64,000 nucleotides of DNA. Source: Heliopora coerulea. Lineage: Eukaryota; Cnidaria; Anthozoa; Scleralcyonacea; Helioporidae. The stretch covers positions 1,694,001-1,758,000 of the forward strand of contig JASJOG010000044.1 of assembly GCA_030142905.1 (NCBI GenBank), given 5' to 3'. A program made the translations under genes and the position numbers. This document shows positions 1 to 10,000 of the stretch, one piece after another (the stretch's first letter is position 1; each line of letters starts with the position of its first letter). The notes under the pieces are model-generated. The model ran no database searches and was not told where the DNA came from. It saw only the letters and a list, made by a program, of their open reading frames with translations.

Positions 1-2700
1 AAATCGCCTTGCATCTTACAAGAGATAACTCCGAGAGAATTGTGCACTTTTTTATGCCCTGGATGTACTGATCGCTGCTGAAGTACGTCCCGTTGCGTCG
101 CAAATGATGATTGTGAGCAGCTACGTTGATGGAGATACGGTTGATACGTCGCCTTCCACAAATTTCAACTGGACCCTCAAGTTCACGAACAAATTTCCAA
201 TCCAGCCAGGTGAAGAATAAGACATGGTTTGACGCTAGTGTGGCTTGAAATGTTTTGAACGCAGTTTACAAAGCTATCGTTCGTGACCTAACGTTTCGTT
301 CACTGGCTGTATTCTAATTGAAAAACTTTGCCCCCACGCATCCTCTAGGCGTCTAGGATCTTAAAAACTATGATTCGTCGTGCAATAATGTAGAATATTA
401 AATAATAAATTCCTGGTCAAACTGAGTCAACTTTCATTCTGCATTGTCCAACACTTCCAGGCGCCCTCTTATCAATGGTGCCTTGTTTTTATATCGAAGA
501 AGCTACTGCCCGAAAACATCATTAGGCATTTTCCGAGAAGGATTAAAACTGAGAAGGCTTTAGAGGCTCAGCGTGAAGGATTTACAGGAAATAAAGCAGT
601 TTGGAGCAAGACTGGTATGATTTTAGCCGAGTTTTTGGTTTAATAATTTCAGCACAAAAAAATCACGAAAAGAAGGCCAACCGTGAAGCGACCCATCCAC
701 AGTATTTTTCGGGATGGATTAATTGTACATTTTCCATCTTCTATCCTATGTGCAATTTTAAGTTAATAGAAGTTAGAACTCTGCAAAGAGCATCTTCTTT
801 CGTCACAGAGCATATTGTAACTGTTGATTTGTACTTCAGGTGTCTGGTAACAGGCTACTTTATCTTCAACCATCTCTGGAAAATGCTCAGGGACGGCATG
901 GCCGAAGCTGAGAATTTGAATAAAATTACATTGTGTCTTCCGCAAATTTATCTGTTTCACTAAGCTCCGCTTGAAAAATTTCAACTGTTATTGCACTTGA
1001 ACATTCTTGTACACCGTTGAATCAGAGATTGAACGAACTGGTGAAAACAGTCTGATCAAAGTTTCAACAATGTTGGAAATTAGGAAGAGTTGACGGGTTG
1101 AACGCTCGCTGAACAAACACTTAAAAATGCCCAAACTTGCGGCAACAGCAATTGTTCAACACGGGTGGGTCAAATACGTTTCTACACGTTTAATGAAAAA
1201 CAGGTTGAACAATTTCGAGCAGAATATCGAATGAAATTGACCAAACCTTAACAGAATAATAGATGCCCAACTATTCTTTTGTGGTCGACCATAGTTCTGT
1301 TTTCTTCGTCAAGTGAAGAAGTCACTGTTTTCAGATTATTCTACGGCATTTAGATCCTTCCTATTCGTTGTTCTGCCTGTGTAGAAAAATGGTTTTTCAA
1401 TGAACCAGGGATTTGGGCGCTGTCATAGTATGATACTTTTAAAAAATGAAAGAAGCTTACCTGATGACGAAAAGAAGAACCACTCGTAACTTAATACCTG
1501 CGTGAGTTTGAATAGCGAAATGCTACGACGATGACGCCGTAAACAAAGTTCTTTGAGTTTTATGGGAGTGAAGTAACTCAGTGTACATTTTGCACATAAA
1601 AGAGAGCACTCTTTGTACTAAACACTTCCTAACGATTCTACTTGGTTAATCAGTGCTGTTCCTCAAATACAGGTCGAAGCTTTACGGGCCTTCGGAACCG
1701 ACTTCGTCGTAAAAACCTGGAAATGTTCTTCGTCTCGGCTCATACGTAAAGGATACTCTTGCCTTGGCAGCATAAAGAATACTCTTAAATTCGCAAAAAA
1801 TGAATTTGTTTTGAAAGAAAAGTCGTACTGTAAAGCTGCGTGGTACTTGACGTCTACGTCGTGTTTTTTCAAGTTCATATTCAGTTCGATCATTCTTCAC
1901 GCCTTTACCCCCTCAAAGGTACGTGGCCGGCTGAGACCCACCTTGAACCAACTTACGCGATGTCGTGTGAACCGGCATCGTGTGAACAGGTTCGTACCGT
2001 GATATTTTGATACCAGTGCAGAGACCGTTTTGCTGTTCATTAAGATTGTACGAGAAATTATCTTGTGGCAAGAATTAAAAACTACTTAAAATTCCTTGCG
2101 GTTCAAACCGTGGAGTTGGTCGTATTGTATTTTACATACTCGTATTGTATGTTGTCGTATTGTATGTTGGTCGTATTCACGGTTCTGAATAGAATCATCT
2201 TGAGAACTCAAGATATGAGTAAATGCAAGACGGGAACTAAACTGCGTAGCATTTCGGCTTTAATACAAAGTCCTTATCGAACCGGGTTTGATAATGACTT
2301 TGTAATACAGCCGAAATATTGCCAGTTTATCTAAGTTCTCAACATGATTCTATTTGAAGTATGTTTTCTACTCTATTACTTGAAATTGTCAGCCGGCATT
2401 GGTTCACAGTTCTGTCCGAACACAAATGCGTCAAACATAATTTTTAACATCGAAGAAATGTTCTTACAAATAGGGTTCAAAATTATTTCTATTTGATTAA
2501 GTTTCCGACCACAGGCACACTAATCCGTTTGTTAGCTTCGTCCACCGTTGGGATGAACGTGACCTTCTTGCGTAAGTGGTTTATAATTTGACTATGCCAA
2601 GGCGTGAGGGGGCCAAACCTGCTTACTGTCAACAACATATGTCAGGACAGCAGACGTAACTCGCGGTCAAACATCTTATTACACAACGTGTATGAACACA
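1..2700. other. Gene-poor left edge, no gene supported
   Basis: No convincing gene is visible. An open stretch on the plus strand at about 29-209 ends in a plausible splice donor (CAG then GTGAAG at 210), but it has no convincing acceptor. The opposite strand is also open there, so I cannot assign an exon. Around 2130-2350 there is a degraded member of the hairpin family seen at 2701-2924 and 31405-31642: short stretches reading like ATCTTGAGAACTCAAGAT recur at both sides. Longer open frames, such as 601-963, show no recognisable domain. Confidence 0.4.
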
Positions 2701-2924
2701 AAGGAAGAAACAAACTCCGAACAATAATGCCATCTTGATAACTCAAGATTACAAAAACATTGCCAGGATCTATATAGATCCTGGCAATGTTTTTATAATT
2801 AGTCTGGCTGATGATGTCTTTGAAATAAAGACGAAATATCACAATTTCATTGTAATTCTCTTGATTTTAACTCATATCTTGAGTTATGAAGATGACGTTA
2901 TTGTTCGGAGTTTGTTTCTTCCTT
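2701..2924. mobile_element. Fold-back MITE with about 50-bp terminal inverted repeats
   Basis: The left arm (2701-2750) is almost perfectly complementary to the right arm (2876-2924). The interior contains a second, perfect palindrome centred on TATATA at about 2773 (arms 2755-2794). There is no coding capacity. The sub-terminal motif resembling CATCTTGxxAACTCAAGAT is shared with the large hairpin at 31405-31642, so both belong to one non-autonomous DNA transposon family. Confidence 0.75.
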
Positions 2925-3477
2925 TATTTACTAAAGTTGTCGACTGGTTCTGGATTGTGTATGAACATATTCTTTTAGTTCTGTGACCAAATACATCTTT
3001 AGTTCTTTTTTTTTTTAACCCAGAGAGTTTTCTACGAGCCGGGCAGCGAAGAAACGTCCCAGGGTACAAAGTTCTCGATACAAGGCGGTTTGACACGTTC
3101 TTGTCATTTGCACGAAGTGAGGTGTGCGGTGCGCGGTGCGGACAAATACAGCACTTACGATCAACTGGTCATTCCATTATGACATGGCAATCCGTTTTAA
3201 ATGTCCCAGCTTACAAATGCCGAAGACAGGAGATTTGCTCTAATGACTGATTTCAAGCGATACTTGAATGGTTCGATCCAATTCCTTTCGAAAACTGAAA
3301 TGTCAAGAACAATGAAATTCGGCGAAAAAAAAGAAATTCCTTTTTCCTTCGGATTCTTCCGTTCTTAACTTTCAAAATACGGGCGACAGAGGTACCAGGC
3401 CTGAATCGCAAACGAAGAAGAAATAATAAAGGCCAGAAAAAACACCCAAAATAGGCATATTAAAGGTTTATAATGTA

Positions 3478-3518
3478 ATTCTAACGTTTCGTTGCTACAC
3501 GCAACATCCTCAGAGAAT
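3478..3518 (-). ncRNA. Hammerhead-ribozyme-like motif in PLE terminus (left arm)
   Basis: On the minus strand this is the exact inverted copy of the motif at 5149-5189: ATTCT, core CTGAGGA, stem II GTTGC/GCAAC around GTGTA, then GAAA, a palindromic ACGT stem III, and AGAAT pairing back with ATTCT. The canonical CTGATGA core has one change (T to G), so activity is doubtful. PLE-borne hammerheads with very short stem III are established; this assignment is by motif and pairing only. Confidence 0.55.
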
Positions 3519-3736
3519 GAATAACTTATGTTACAAGGTGATAAATATACATAAAATGGTATGTTACATGATATGTATTAACGAGATATTGGCGTAAGAA
3601 CGGAAGTGGGAAAGACAGAAGGAAACAGCAGACTGAGATGTCTAGTGATAAAGATTATTGCCCAGCAAATAATTTTGAAGAAGCCCATATCTCAAATAAA
3701 CATATCAGGATACTTTGAAAGATACTTTAATGAGGA

Positions 3737-3775
3737 ACTAACGTTTCGTCACTTTACAAGCAACATCATCAGAGT
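3737..3775 (-). ncRNA. Hammerhead-like motif with canonical core at the PLE 3' region
   Basis: On the minus strand the order is ACT, canonical core CTGATGA, a stem II pairing GTTGC with GTGAC (two G-U pairs) around TTGTAAA, then GAAA, ACGT and AGT. The stem I arms ACT/AGT pair. It lies about 130 bp beyond the end of the minus-strand PLE open frame (3907), where PLE pseudo-LTR ribozymes are expected. Stem I is short, so activity is uncertain. Confidence 0.5.
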
Positions 3776-3906
3776 GTCTATTTACATGAAAATTTTCGGC
3801 TTAAATAACCTACACGATTACAAAAAGAGGTGAGAGAAGGAGAGAATGATGAATGAGGTGTCATAACGGGGATTAAGGTGGAGGAGAAAAGAAAAGAAAA
3901 ACACAA

Positions 3907-4685
3907 TTAGAATAACATGAGAGGAAATGACCTTATACTTACGTTGAGAGAGGGATTTATTTTTGCAATCAACAAACTTTCTCGAATGAGAGTATCTAAT
4001 TCTGAACGGCCACTAGCTAAAACTGAGAAATCATCAAAAGAAATTGGGTGTCCAGTTTCTCTTTTATGTGCTAAAATGCTAGACAAAGAAGATGGGTGAG
4101 AGATCTCATTTCCTGTGTATGCCGAAATGCCCATGTGTTCACAGATCCTAGTGTGTAAGTTTCGGGTTGTTTCACCCAAATACAACGCGGAGCAGCGTTG
4201 GCACGTAAATTTATAAATAACATTGGATCTTAAGCGCATAGAAATTCGGTCTTTGAAACGGAGAAAGTGTGAAAAACGGCAAACTGGTCGAAATATTACT
4301 CGGAGGTCAATGTGTGGGTGGGCCGATGATATCAACCTCAAAAGCTGTTGGCGAATTTTGAGGCCGTGACTACCAGTAAAAGGCAGTGCAATCGATAACT
4401 GCAATTTAGGTGCTGTGAGAGGTTTAATAGGTGTGTCGGAAACTTTATTTAAAAACGAACAAATACAATGATCTATAAACCGTTGCGGATAACCATTTTG
4501 AAGTAACAGGCTCTTAAATTTTGCAAGTTCTTCTTGAAAAATCGAATACGACGAACATATATTCAAATACCGAAATAAAATAGTGTAGATTAAACCTTTC
4601 TTGTAAATAACAGGCAAAAAACTCTCGAAATTTGTGAAAAGGCCGGTAAATGTTGGTTTTCGATAAACAGAGGTGATAAATGGTC
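3907..4685 (-). pseudogene. Penelope-like element fragment: end of reverse transcriptase plus GIY-YIG endonuclease
   Basis: The open frame runs from about 4685 down to the stop at 3907. Its upstream extension to 4833 is chimeric, reading antisense through the neighbouring plus-strand PLE. The N-terminal part carries the PLE motif SVYRKPTFTGLF followed by the helical region typical of the end of the RT domain. After about 100 residues comes a GIY-YIG-type nuclease segment: VIYKFTC..C, then LYLGETTRNLHTRICEH, containing the conserved Arg and a downstream Glu. Palm-domain motifs of a complete RT are absent, so this is a 5'-truncated, immobile copy. Family recognition is strong; the exact PLE clade is not determined. 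Confidence 0.8.
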
Positions 4686-4689
4686 TTAA

Positions 4690-5002
4690 AATAAAGAAAG
4701 TGGAGAAGAGCCCATGTTGTAGTTCGTTGTATGTCGGCCAGACGAGTCGGCTTCTCCACACACGAATCTCAGAGCACTTGGACATTTCTGCACTTACTGG
4801 CAAAAAACGAGTCAATCCTCCTCCGAATAGCATCCAATCACATCATTGTGACACTGGACACCCTGTCTCGCCTGATGACTTCACCGTCTTGTCTTCTTCT
4901 TCCTTCAACTCTGAACTTCTCGTCAAAGAAAGTCTGCTTATCCGCAAACTCAATCCATCGCTTAATGCCAACATGGGCTCTTCTCCACTTTCTTTATTTT
5001 AA
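4690..5002 (+). pseudogene. Second Penelope-like GIY-YIG fragment, opposite orientation
   Basis: This is a short frame with the same nuclease signature (SSLYVGQTSRLLHTRISEH, then a conserved GHPVSPDDF block and LLIRKLNPSLN at the end), so it is homologous to the minus-strand fragment at 3907-4685 but diverged from it. It lacks all RT sequence and the first part of the GIY-YIG domain. The stop at 5002 is followed by the right inverted arm of the composite. It is a dead remnant. Confidence 0.75.
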
Positions 5003-5148
5003 GACCTTTCGTTTCCCGACCTCTCCACTACATCTCAGTCTGCTGTTTCCTTTTGTCCTTCCCACTTCCGTTCTTACGCCAATATCTCGTTAATACATAT
5101 CATGTAACATACCATTATATATTTATCACCTTGTAATATAAGTTGTTC

Positions 5149-5189
5149 ATTCTCTGAGGATGTTGCGTGTAGCAACGAAACGTTAGAAT
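5149..5189 (+). ncRNA. Hammerhead-ribozyme-like motif in PLE terminus (right arm)
   Basis: The order is ATTCT (stem I), CTGAGGA (core, one change from CTGATGA), GTTGC-GTGTA-GCAAC (perfect 5-bp stem II), GAAA, ACGT (self-complementary stem III), T as the likely cleavage-site nucleotide, then AGAAT, which closes stem I perfectly. The layout is that of dimer-type PLE hammerheads. The core change makes this copy probably weak or inactive. Confidence 0.55.
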
Positions 5190-5667
5190 TACATTATAAA
5201 CCTTTAATATGCCTATTTTGCGTGTTTTTTGCTGGGCTTTATTATTTCTTCTTCGTTTCTTAGCTTTCAAGTTCATTGATTGAAAATAAGGATGGAATCT
5301 CGTGTTAAGGGAGTGCGTCATTACTCGAGGATTCTCTTACTCCTGAAGAGAGCTAATTTGGAGTGATTAGAGCTTATTTGGTGATGCTTGTGTTTAGTAA
5401 TCGATGCCCATCTTACACCGATGGGCCTGTGCTGTTTCGCCTAATCTTGTTAAAGACACCATTGACCAAGGGAAGAAAGATTGCCTAAGTTAATAGTGGT
5501 TTACCATATCCATTATCAATAACAGCTGGCATACCATAAAGTTCAGGATGATATCCTGATGAGTGAGGTAGAACACCCAAGATGTCCTGGAAGCTTTGAG
5601 TTTGCAGGATATCTTGGTGATATCCTGGAACATCCAAGATGAACTAAACACAACGTTGAGCTTCATA

Positions 5668-5789
5668 CACATGACAAAATTTTCCTTGACAAGGAAAACT
5701 TTGAAGTAGGCTACCTGTCAAGGAAACTTGCCAATTCGTGTCGTCAAACAAAGGTAAATTGAACTTGTCAAGGAAAATTTGGTCGTGTG
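5668..5789. mobile_element. Small MITE with TA target duplication
   Basis: The ends are inverted repeats of about 26 bp (CACATGACAAAATTTTCC at the left; the right end is its complement with two changes). The element is flanked on both sides by TA (5666-5667 and 5790-5791), which suggests a Tc1/mariner-mobilised element. It has no coding capacity. Inside, TTTTCCTTGACAAGGAAAA forms a further palindrome. Confidence 0.65.
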
Positions 5790-5962
5790 TACGGACAATA
5801 TAAGTGAATGCAAAGTAAGTTTGTTATAGTATATTTCTCATGTAAATAACATTATAGTACCACTTGGCTTCGCAAATATCATAGTTACATCTTTCTTGAA
5901 AGTAAATCACCCGAAACAAAAAGTGATGTGAAAAGTTGGAGTGACCCAACTACTGAAATTTT

Positions 5963-7078
5963 TCAACACCCTGACTCTCTTGAACAAGATTGCTTTAGTG
6001 CGCTAATTTGTAGAGACAACTGCGGGCTTACTTCACCACCCGTTCGTGTGTTAACCCGATCAGTCGCCACCACATTAACTCGCGTTGTTCTCTTACGGCC
6101 CAAAATAATGCGCTTTGCCTCCTGGCGAAACGTTGGGTTTGTCAAGGTATATATGAACGGATTTATGGCGATACTTGCCACCGTTGGAATTCCAATCTTG
6201 TAGAACAAGGGTGTGTCGACAAATCGTCGATCGTAAAGAACAAGGCCAAAGTACACTAGTTCCGGTAGAATTGCAGTCGCGAACAGAACAGTAATCAAGA
6301 CCAGTAGCTTTACAGTCTTCGCAGATCTAGTGGCTGCAATCGTCGAACCATTAGTCCTCACACTTAGGTTACTGTTGGTTCGGTTTGTAGCCCTAAAGTG
6401 TCGAACAATTTTGCTGTATAAGAAGGTTATTATACCAAGAGGACATATGTAAATGCTGATCAATCCAAACCAACCAAGGACTAGTTTCCACAGAGGCCAA
6501 TCGCTATTTTTGTCACTTAGACCGCAATAATACGCATTTTCTTCCATACGAAGTTCTCTCGCTACAGGAGCGGCTGTCGTCGAAGACCAAAGCCAAATGA
6601 ATAGGACGATAAACTTCAGACGTTTGCTGGTCATATTTCGATGAACTATTGGCTTCATGATTCCGTAAAATCTTTCAAGAGCAATTGCAGTTAACGTGTT
6701 GATAGAGACAATGATGTTGAGATAGATGATTCCTGCGAAAAGTTTGCAGAAAATGTCGGAAAAGACATCTGATAACTCACTCTGGCTGGCGAATCCGATG
6801 ACGATCAATTGAATGATGGAAAAAAGGCCAGATATGAAATCAGCTGCTGCCAGATTCAACAACAAAAAGTTATACAGTGTATGAAATGTAACGTTCCTTA
6901 CAATGATGAGTATGGTTATGCCATTTCCTAGAATGCTGGTCAGCGCTATGAGCCCATAAATCACAAAAACGATAATGTCCGAGGCCTGAAGTTCCCTTTG
7001 TTGCTGTAGCTTTGGTTGATGAGGAATGTCAATGACCACCAACTCCGTGTATGAAGTCAATGTCGCAGTCGAAGTCAT
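5963..7078 (-). CDS. Class A (rhodopsin-family) G-protein-coupled receptor, orphan
   Basis: This is an intact single-exon frame of 371 residues beginning at the ATG at 7078. Seven hydrophobic segments are visible. TM1 has GN (N52), TM2 LAAAD (D80), TM3 opens with C111 and ends in ERF (135-137) in place of DRY, and TM4 has Trp at 162/164. ECL2 carries C185, the expected disulfide partner of C111. TM5 has P213, TM6 P272 in FATAILPELV without the usual CWxP, and TM7 NPFIY (306-310), followed by an amphipathic helix 8. The short N-terminus has no signal peptide or leucine-rich repeats. The protein should sit in the plasma membrane and couple a small ligand or peptide to G proteins, but the ligand cannot be read from the sequence. 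Single-exon class A receptors of this kind are common in cnidarian expansions. It is neither the LRR glycoprotein-hormone type nor obviously an opsin (no retinal lysine in TM7). Confidence 0.92.
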   Translation of the reverse strand: MTSTATLTSYTELVVIDIPHQPKLQQQRELQASDIIVFVIYGLIALTSILGNGITILIIVRNVTFHTLYNFLLLNLAAADFISGLFSIIQLIVIGFASQSELSDVFSDIFCKLFAGIIYLNIIVSINTLTAIALERFYGIMKPIVHRNMTSKRLKFIVLFIWLWSSTTAAPVARELRMEENAYYCGLSDKNSDWPLWKLVLGWFGLISIYICPLGIITFLYSKIVRHFRATNRTNSNLSVRTNGSTIAATRSAKTVKLLVLITVLFATAILPELVYFGLVLYDRRFVDTPLFYKIGIPTVASIAINPFIYTLTNPTFRQEAKRIILGRKRTTRVNVVATDRVNTRTGGEVSPQLSLQISALKQSCSRESGC

Positions 7079-10000
7079 TGGCGATCTCCTTTCGAAGTGT
7101 GTTTGAACCTCCTGTGACCTCGTCCTGTCACAACACGCGTTAACTTTGTCACAATTGTACCCAATTTACACACACAACTTAAAACTCAATGGTTCGGTAA
7201 CAAATTGCGGTTGCTATTGCAATGTGACAAAATTTTAATAATATGGCTAACATTGGCAACGCACCGCCCACCTGTTCCGGAATTGCATTAAATTCAGGCG
7301 TTCGTATAGTTTTGACAAGCCGATAAAAAATTAAAGATCATGGCCTGTAATTTTTTAGGTCGCTCAATTCAATTACTGTCCAGCTGGTGATTATAAACCG
7401 ATAGATCCACTTTGAAAGCGGGATTATTGCCCCACAAGCGTGGTGTCCTGAGATATGTTTTGAACCTTCTTTCGGTAACGAAGCAATATATCTTTTAAAT
7501 GATATTCAAGGACAAAGGCCTAATCTCGTAGATACCGTAAGTACTTAACAAAATAGTAAAGCTATATTTATAGGCTGAGGCGCAGGAAGCAAATGTAAGT
7601 TGGGAGGACAAAACTTTTTGGAGGCACCTTTGCGCATGGAAAGGGAACACTCGAAATAGATAACATCTGTCACACCAGTACTTTTGACTGAGATTTGCAT
7701 TTTAGTGAAACTGAAAATCCATAGGATCGAGTAAGCACCACAGTTAAAATAAAGTTAAAATAAAAAAATTAAAAAACGACAATTAAAAAAATTTGTCGTT
7801 TACTTGAAGTTTATTTTAAGCTGAAAATCGTTAGCTTGAAGATACTTGTCCAATGTTGCAGGCTTTACCGATTCGATCGTTGGATTAATTTGTGATGATA
7901 TTTCGGGGTTCTTGGATACTAATTCGACGGGAAAAGCTCTAGCTTCTTGGTCAGATTGACATCGGAGCAAACGTGATGTTCGATGTGTTTTGATGTTCAA
8001 TGCGTTTTGTTCAATGTGTTCATATTCTTAGTTTATCTTTTAATCTGTAAGTCCAAGCAACAAGGCATTAACTGATGCGTTACACTTTGTTTTAAAATGG
8101 GATTTCTTTTTTCTTCAGTAGGGGCACTTTTCATGCTTAAAAAGGGCACTTTTTGTCGTTTCAAAAAGGTTGGGGGATGGCACGTGCCCCGATTGCACCA
8201 CCGGTTCCTAGGCCCATGTTCATAGGTCGGTGACACTATTGAAATGACCGTTGCACATGCAGCAGTTAATATTTCTACTTCATTATTCGGTACGGAGATT
8301 AAGATCACAAAGTCAATGACTATCGCTGCTGGCGGCAAAAGCAACATTTAGTTTTATTAAAATATGAGGAAGAAACGCCAGTACAAAAATTCTGCCGTTC
8401 ATTTCTCTAAACAAAAGGCCATTGTGGGTTTTCTGTTCATGGAACAAGATTTGAAAATTTTTTGACATTTGATGACTCCATCACATAGATTTTAACACTT
8501 CGGGATTTTACGGCTGTAAATAATATGCGAACATTAAGTATGTATCGCACTTGAGCTTCTGTAGACGCCAAAAGTTCTCGTTGAAAGGTTTGAAGTTCGG
8601 ATCAATAATTCCATCTTGTTATTTTACGAAAGTAATACGGAATGTCTTTTTTTGTGTCTTTCGAAAAGTTGGAAAGCACTCGCCCTGTGACTCGTGTTTT
8701 TTTTAACGCTTTTTTGCCTTCTTGTGATATCCACTGGCGATTTAAGACTGGGTTACAGGGCCAGCGTTTCATATGTATGTAGAAATATATAGCATAACAA
8801 GCATCTTACAGGACTAGCTTAATTTTTTCCACAGCACACGGATACACGGCTGATTTCATTTTAATGTTGCATTAGAATGTAGAGACATGGATTACCTGAC
8901 TAGAATTTGAAAACAACGTTGGTTAGTTTATAGAAAATTGAGAATTGCTGTCGCGTCTGTTATGTCATAAAAACATGAATGACGACATTTGAACCGGAAA
9001 AAACTGAGAACACTCAGCCACCCCTTGTGTTTCCATGACGTATTTTTCCGGTTTAAATGACGTCGTTGGAGTATCTATCAGATCACAGAGATATTCGAGC
9101 AATTTTCAATTTGTTGAATACATATATATTAAGATTAAAATGTCTGAAGATGTCTTAAGTCAACGTGTGTTCCTAATACTATATTGTATGCGTCGACAGG
9201 TAATCTGCCGGGCCATTGCATTGCGTAGAAGAGGAATAGACCCCATGCAAAAATGGCAGGCGATGGCACTTCAACAAAACAATCTTATCACCTACTATTG
9301 AGCGTGAATTTCAACATGGCCGGCGTGTTTCCTTCTTTCGAATCTGAGTAGCCTGTTTTTTACGTTTAAATCGTTAGTGCACATGCTTCACCAGCTGTAA
9401 ACTCAGGAAAGTTTTCTGAGGCCGTGTTTTCTGAGATTGTCCGTCAAGAAGCATGCCCACTTATTTTTTTACAAACACTAAAAACTACTTCATGCTGTGT
9501 ATCTGAACTTCAATAAATTACAGCGACGGCAGAGCGGAATTACGAGTTGGAGGAGGGGGGGCTTAAAATAAAAATACAGTATTTTGTCTGGTTCTCTGGG
9601 AAATTTCACAACAAGTGTTTTAAAGCGTAGTTGTTTAAACATTACATTTGGAAAAAAGTGGGGGGCTACAGCCCCCGGCTCCGCCGTCCTTGCGCTGCCA
9701 GCGCTCACGTCACCGCAATTGGGAGCCACTGTCCAATCTCTCGCAGGCTCCGTGTAACTCAACAACATGTTCTTTCATTGCGTATCACGATAATCGCCGT
9801 ATGTTATCAGGCCTATGTATGATGATCATCATGACCTTCAGTGCGCAGTGCTTATTCCGTTCAAAGAGAATGATTAGGGTCCAGGGTTAGGATTAGGGTT
9901 AAATCATGCCCTGGTGAGAGTAAACCTACGTCTCACCCCTTTTTAAAAATATTTTAAACTAGTTTGTAGGCTGAGCAGAACGTTGTTCAAGAAGCCAAAA

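Larger units (their letters stand above)
3449..5222. repeat. Fold-back Penelope-like composite with about 190-bp inverted ends
   Basis: 3449-3640 reappears as its reverse complement at 5028-5222, with only small differences. Between these arms lie two PLE 3' fragments in opposite orientations (3907-4685 minus and 4690-5002 plus). A shorter inverted pair, 4683-4716 against 4970-5003, sits where the two fragments meet. PLEs are known to carry pseudo-LTRs in direct or inverted arrangement and to form complex partial tandem copies. Reading this block as such a rearranged insertion is inference. Each arm also contains a hammerhead-ribozyme-like motif. Confidence 0.7.

Noticed and set aside
29..209. 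Possible partial exon at the left edge ending in CAG/GTGAAG
   Set aside because: Both strands are open over the region, no good acceptor is present and no family is recognised; evidence is too weak to call a CDS.
601..963. 120-codon plus-strand open frame
   Set aside because: No domain, no splice context and an equally long antisense frame; likely chance.
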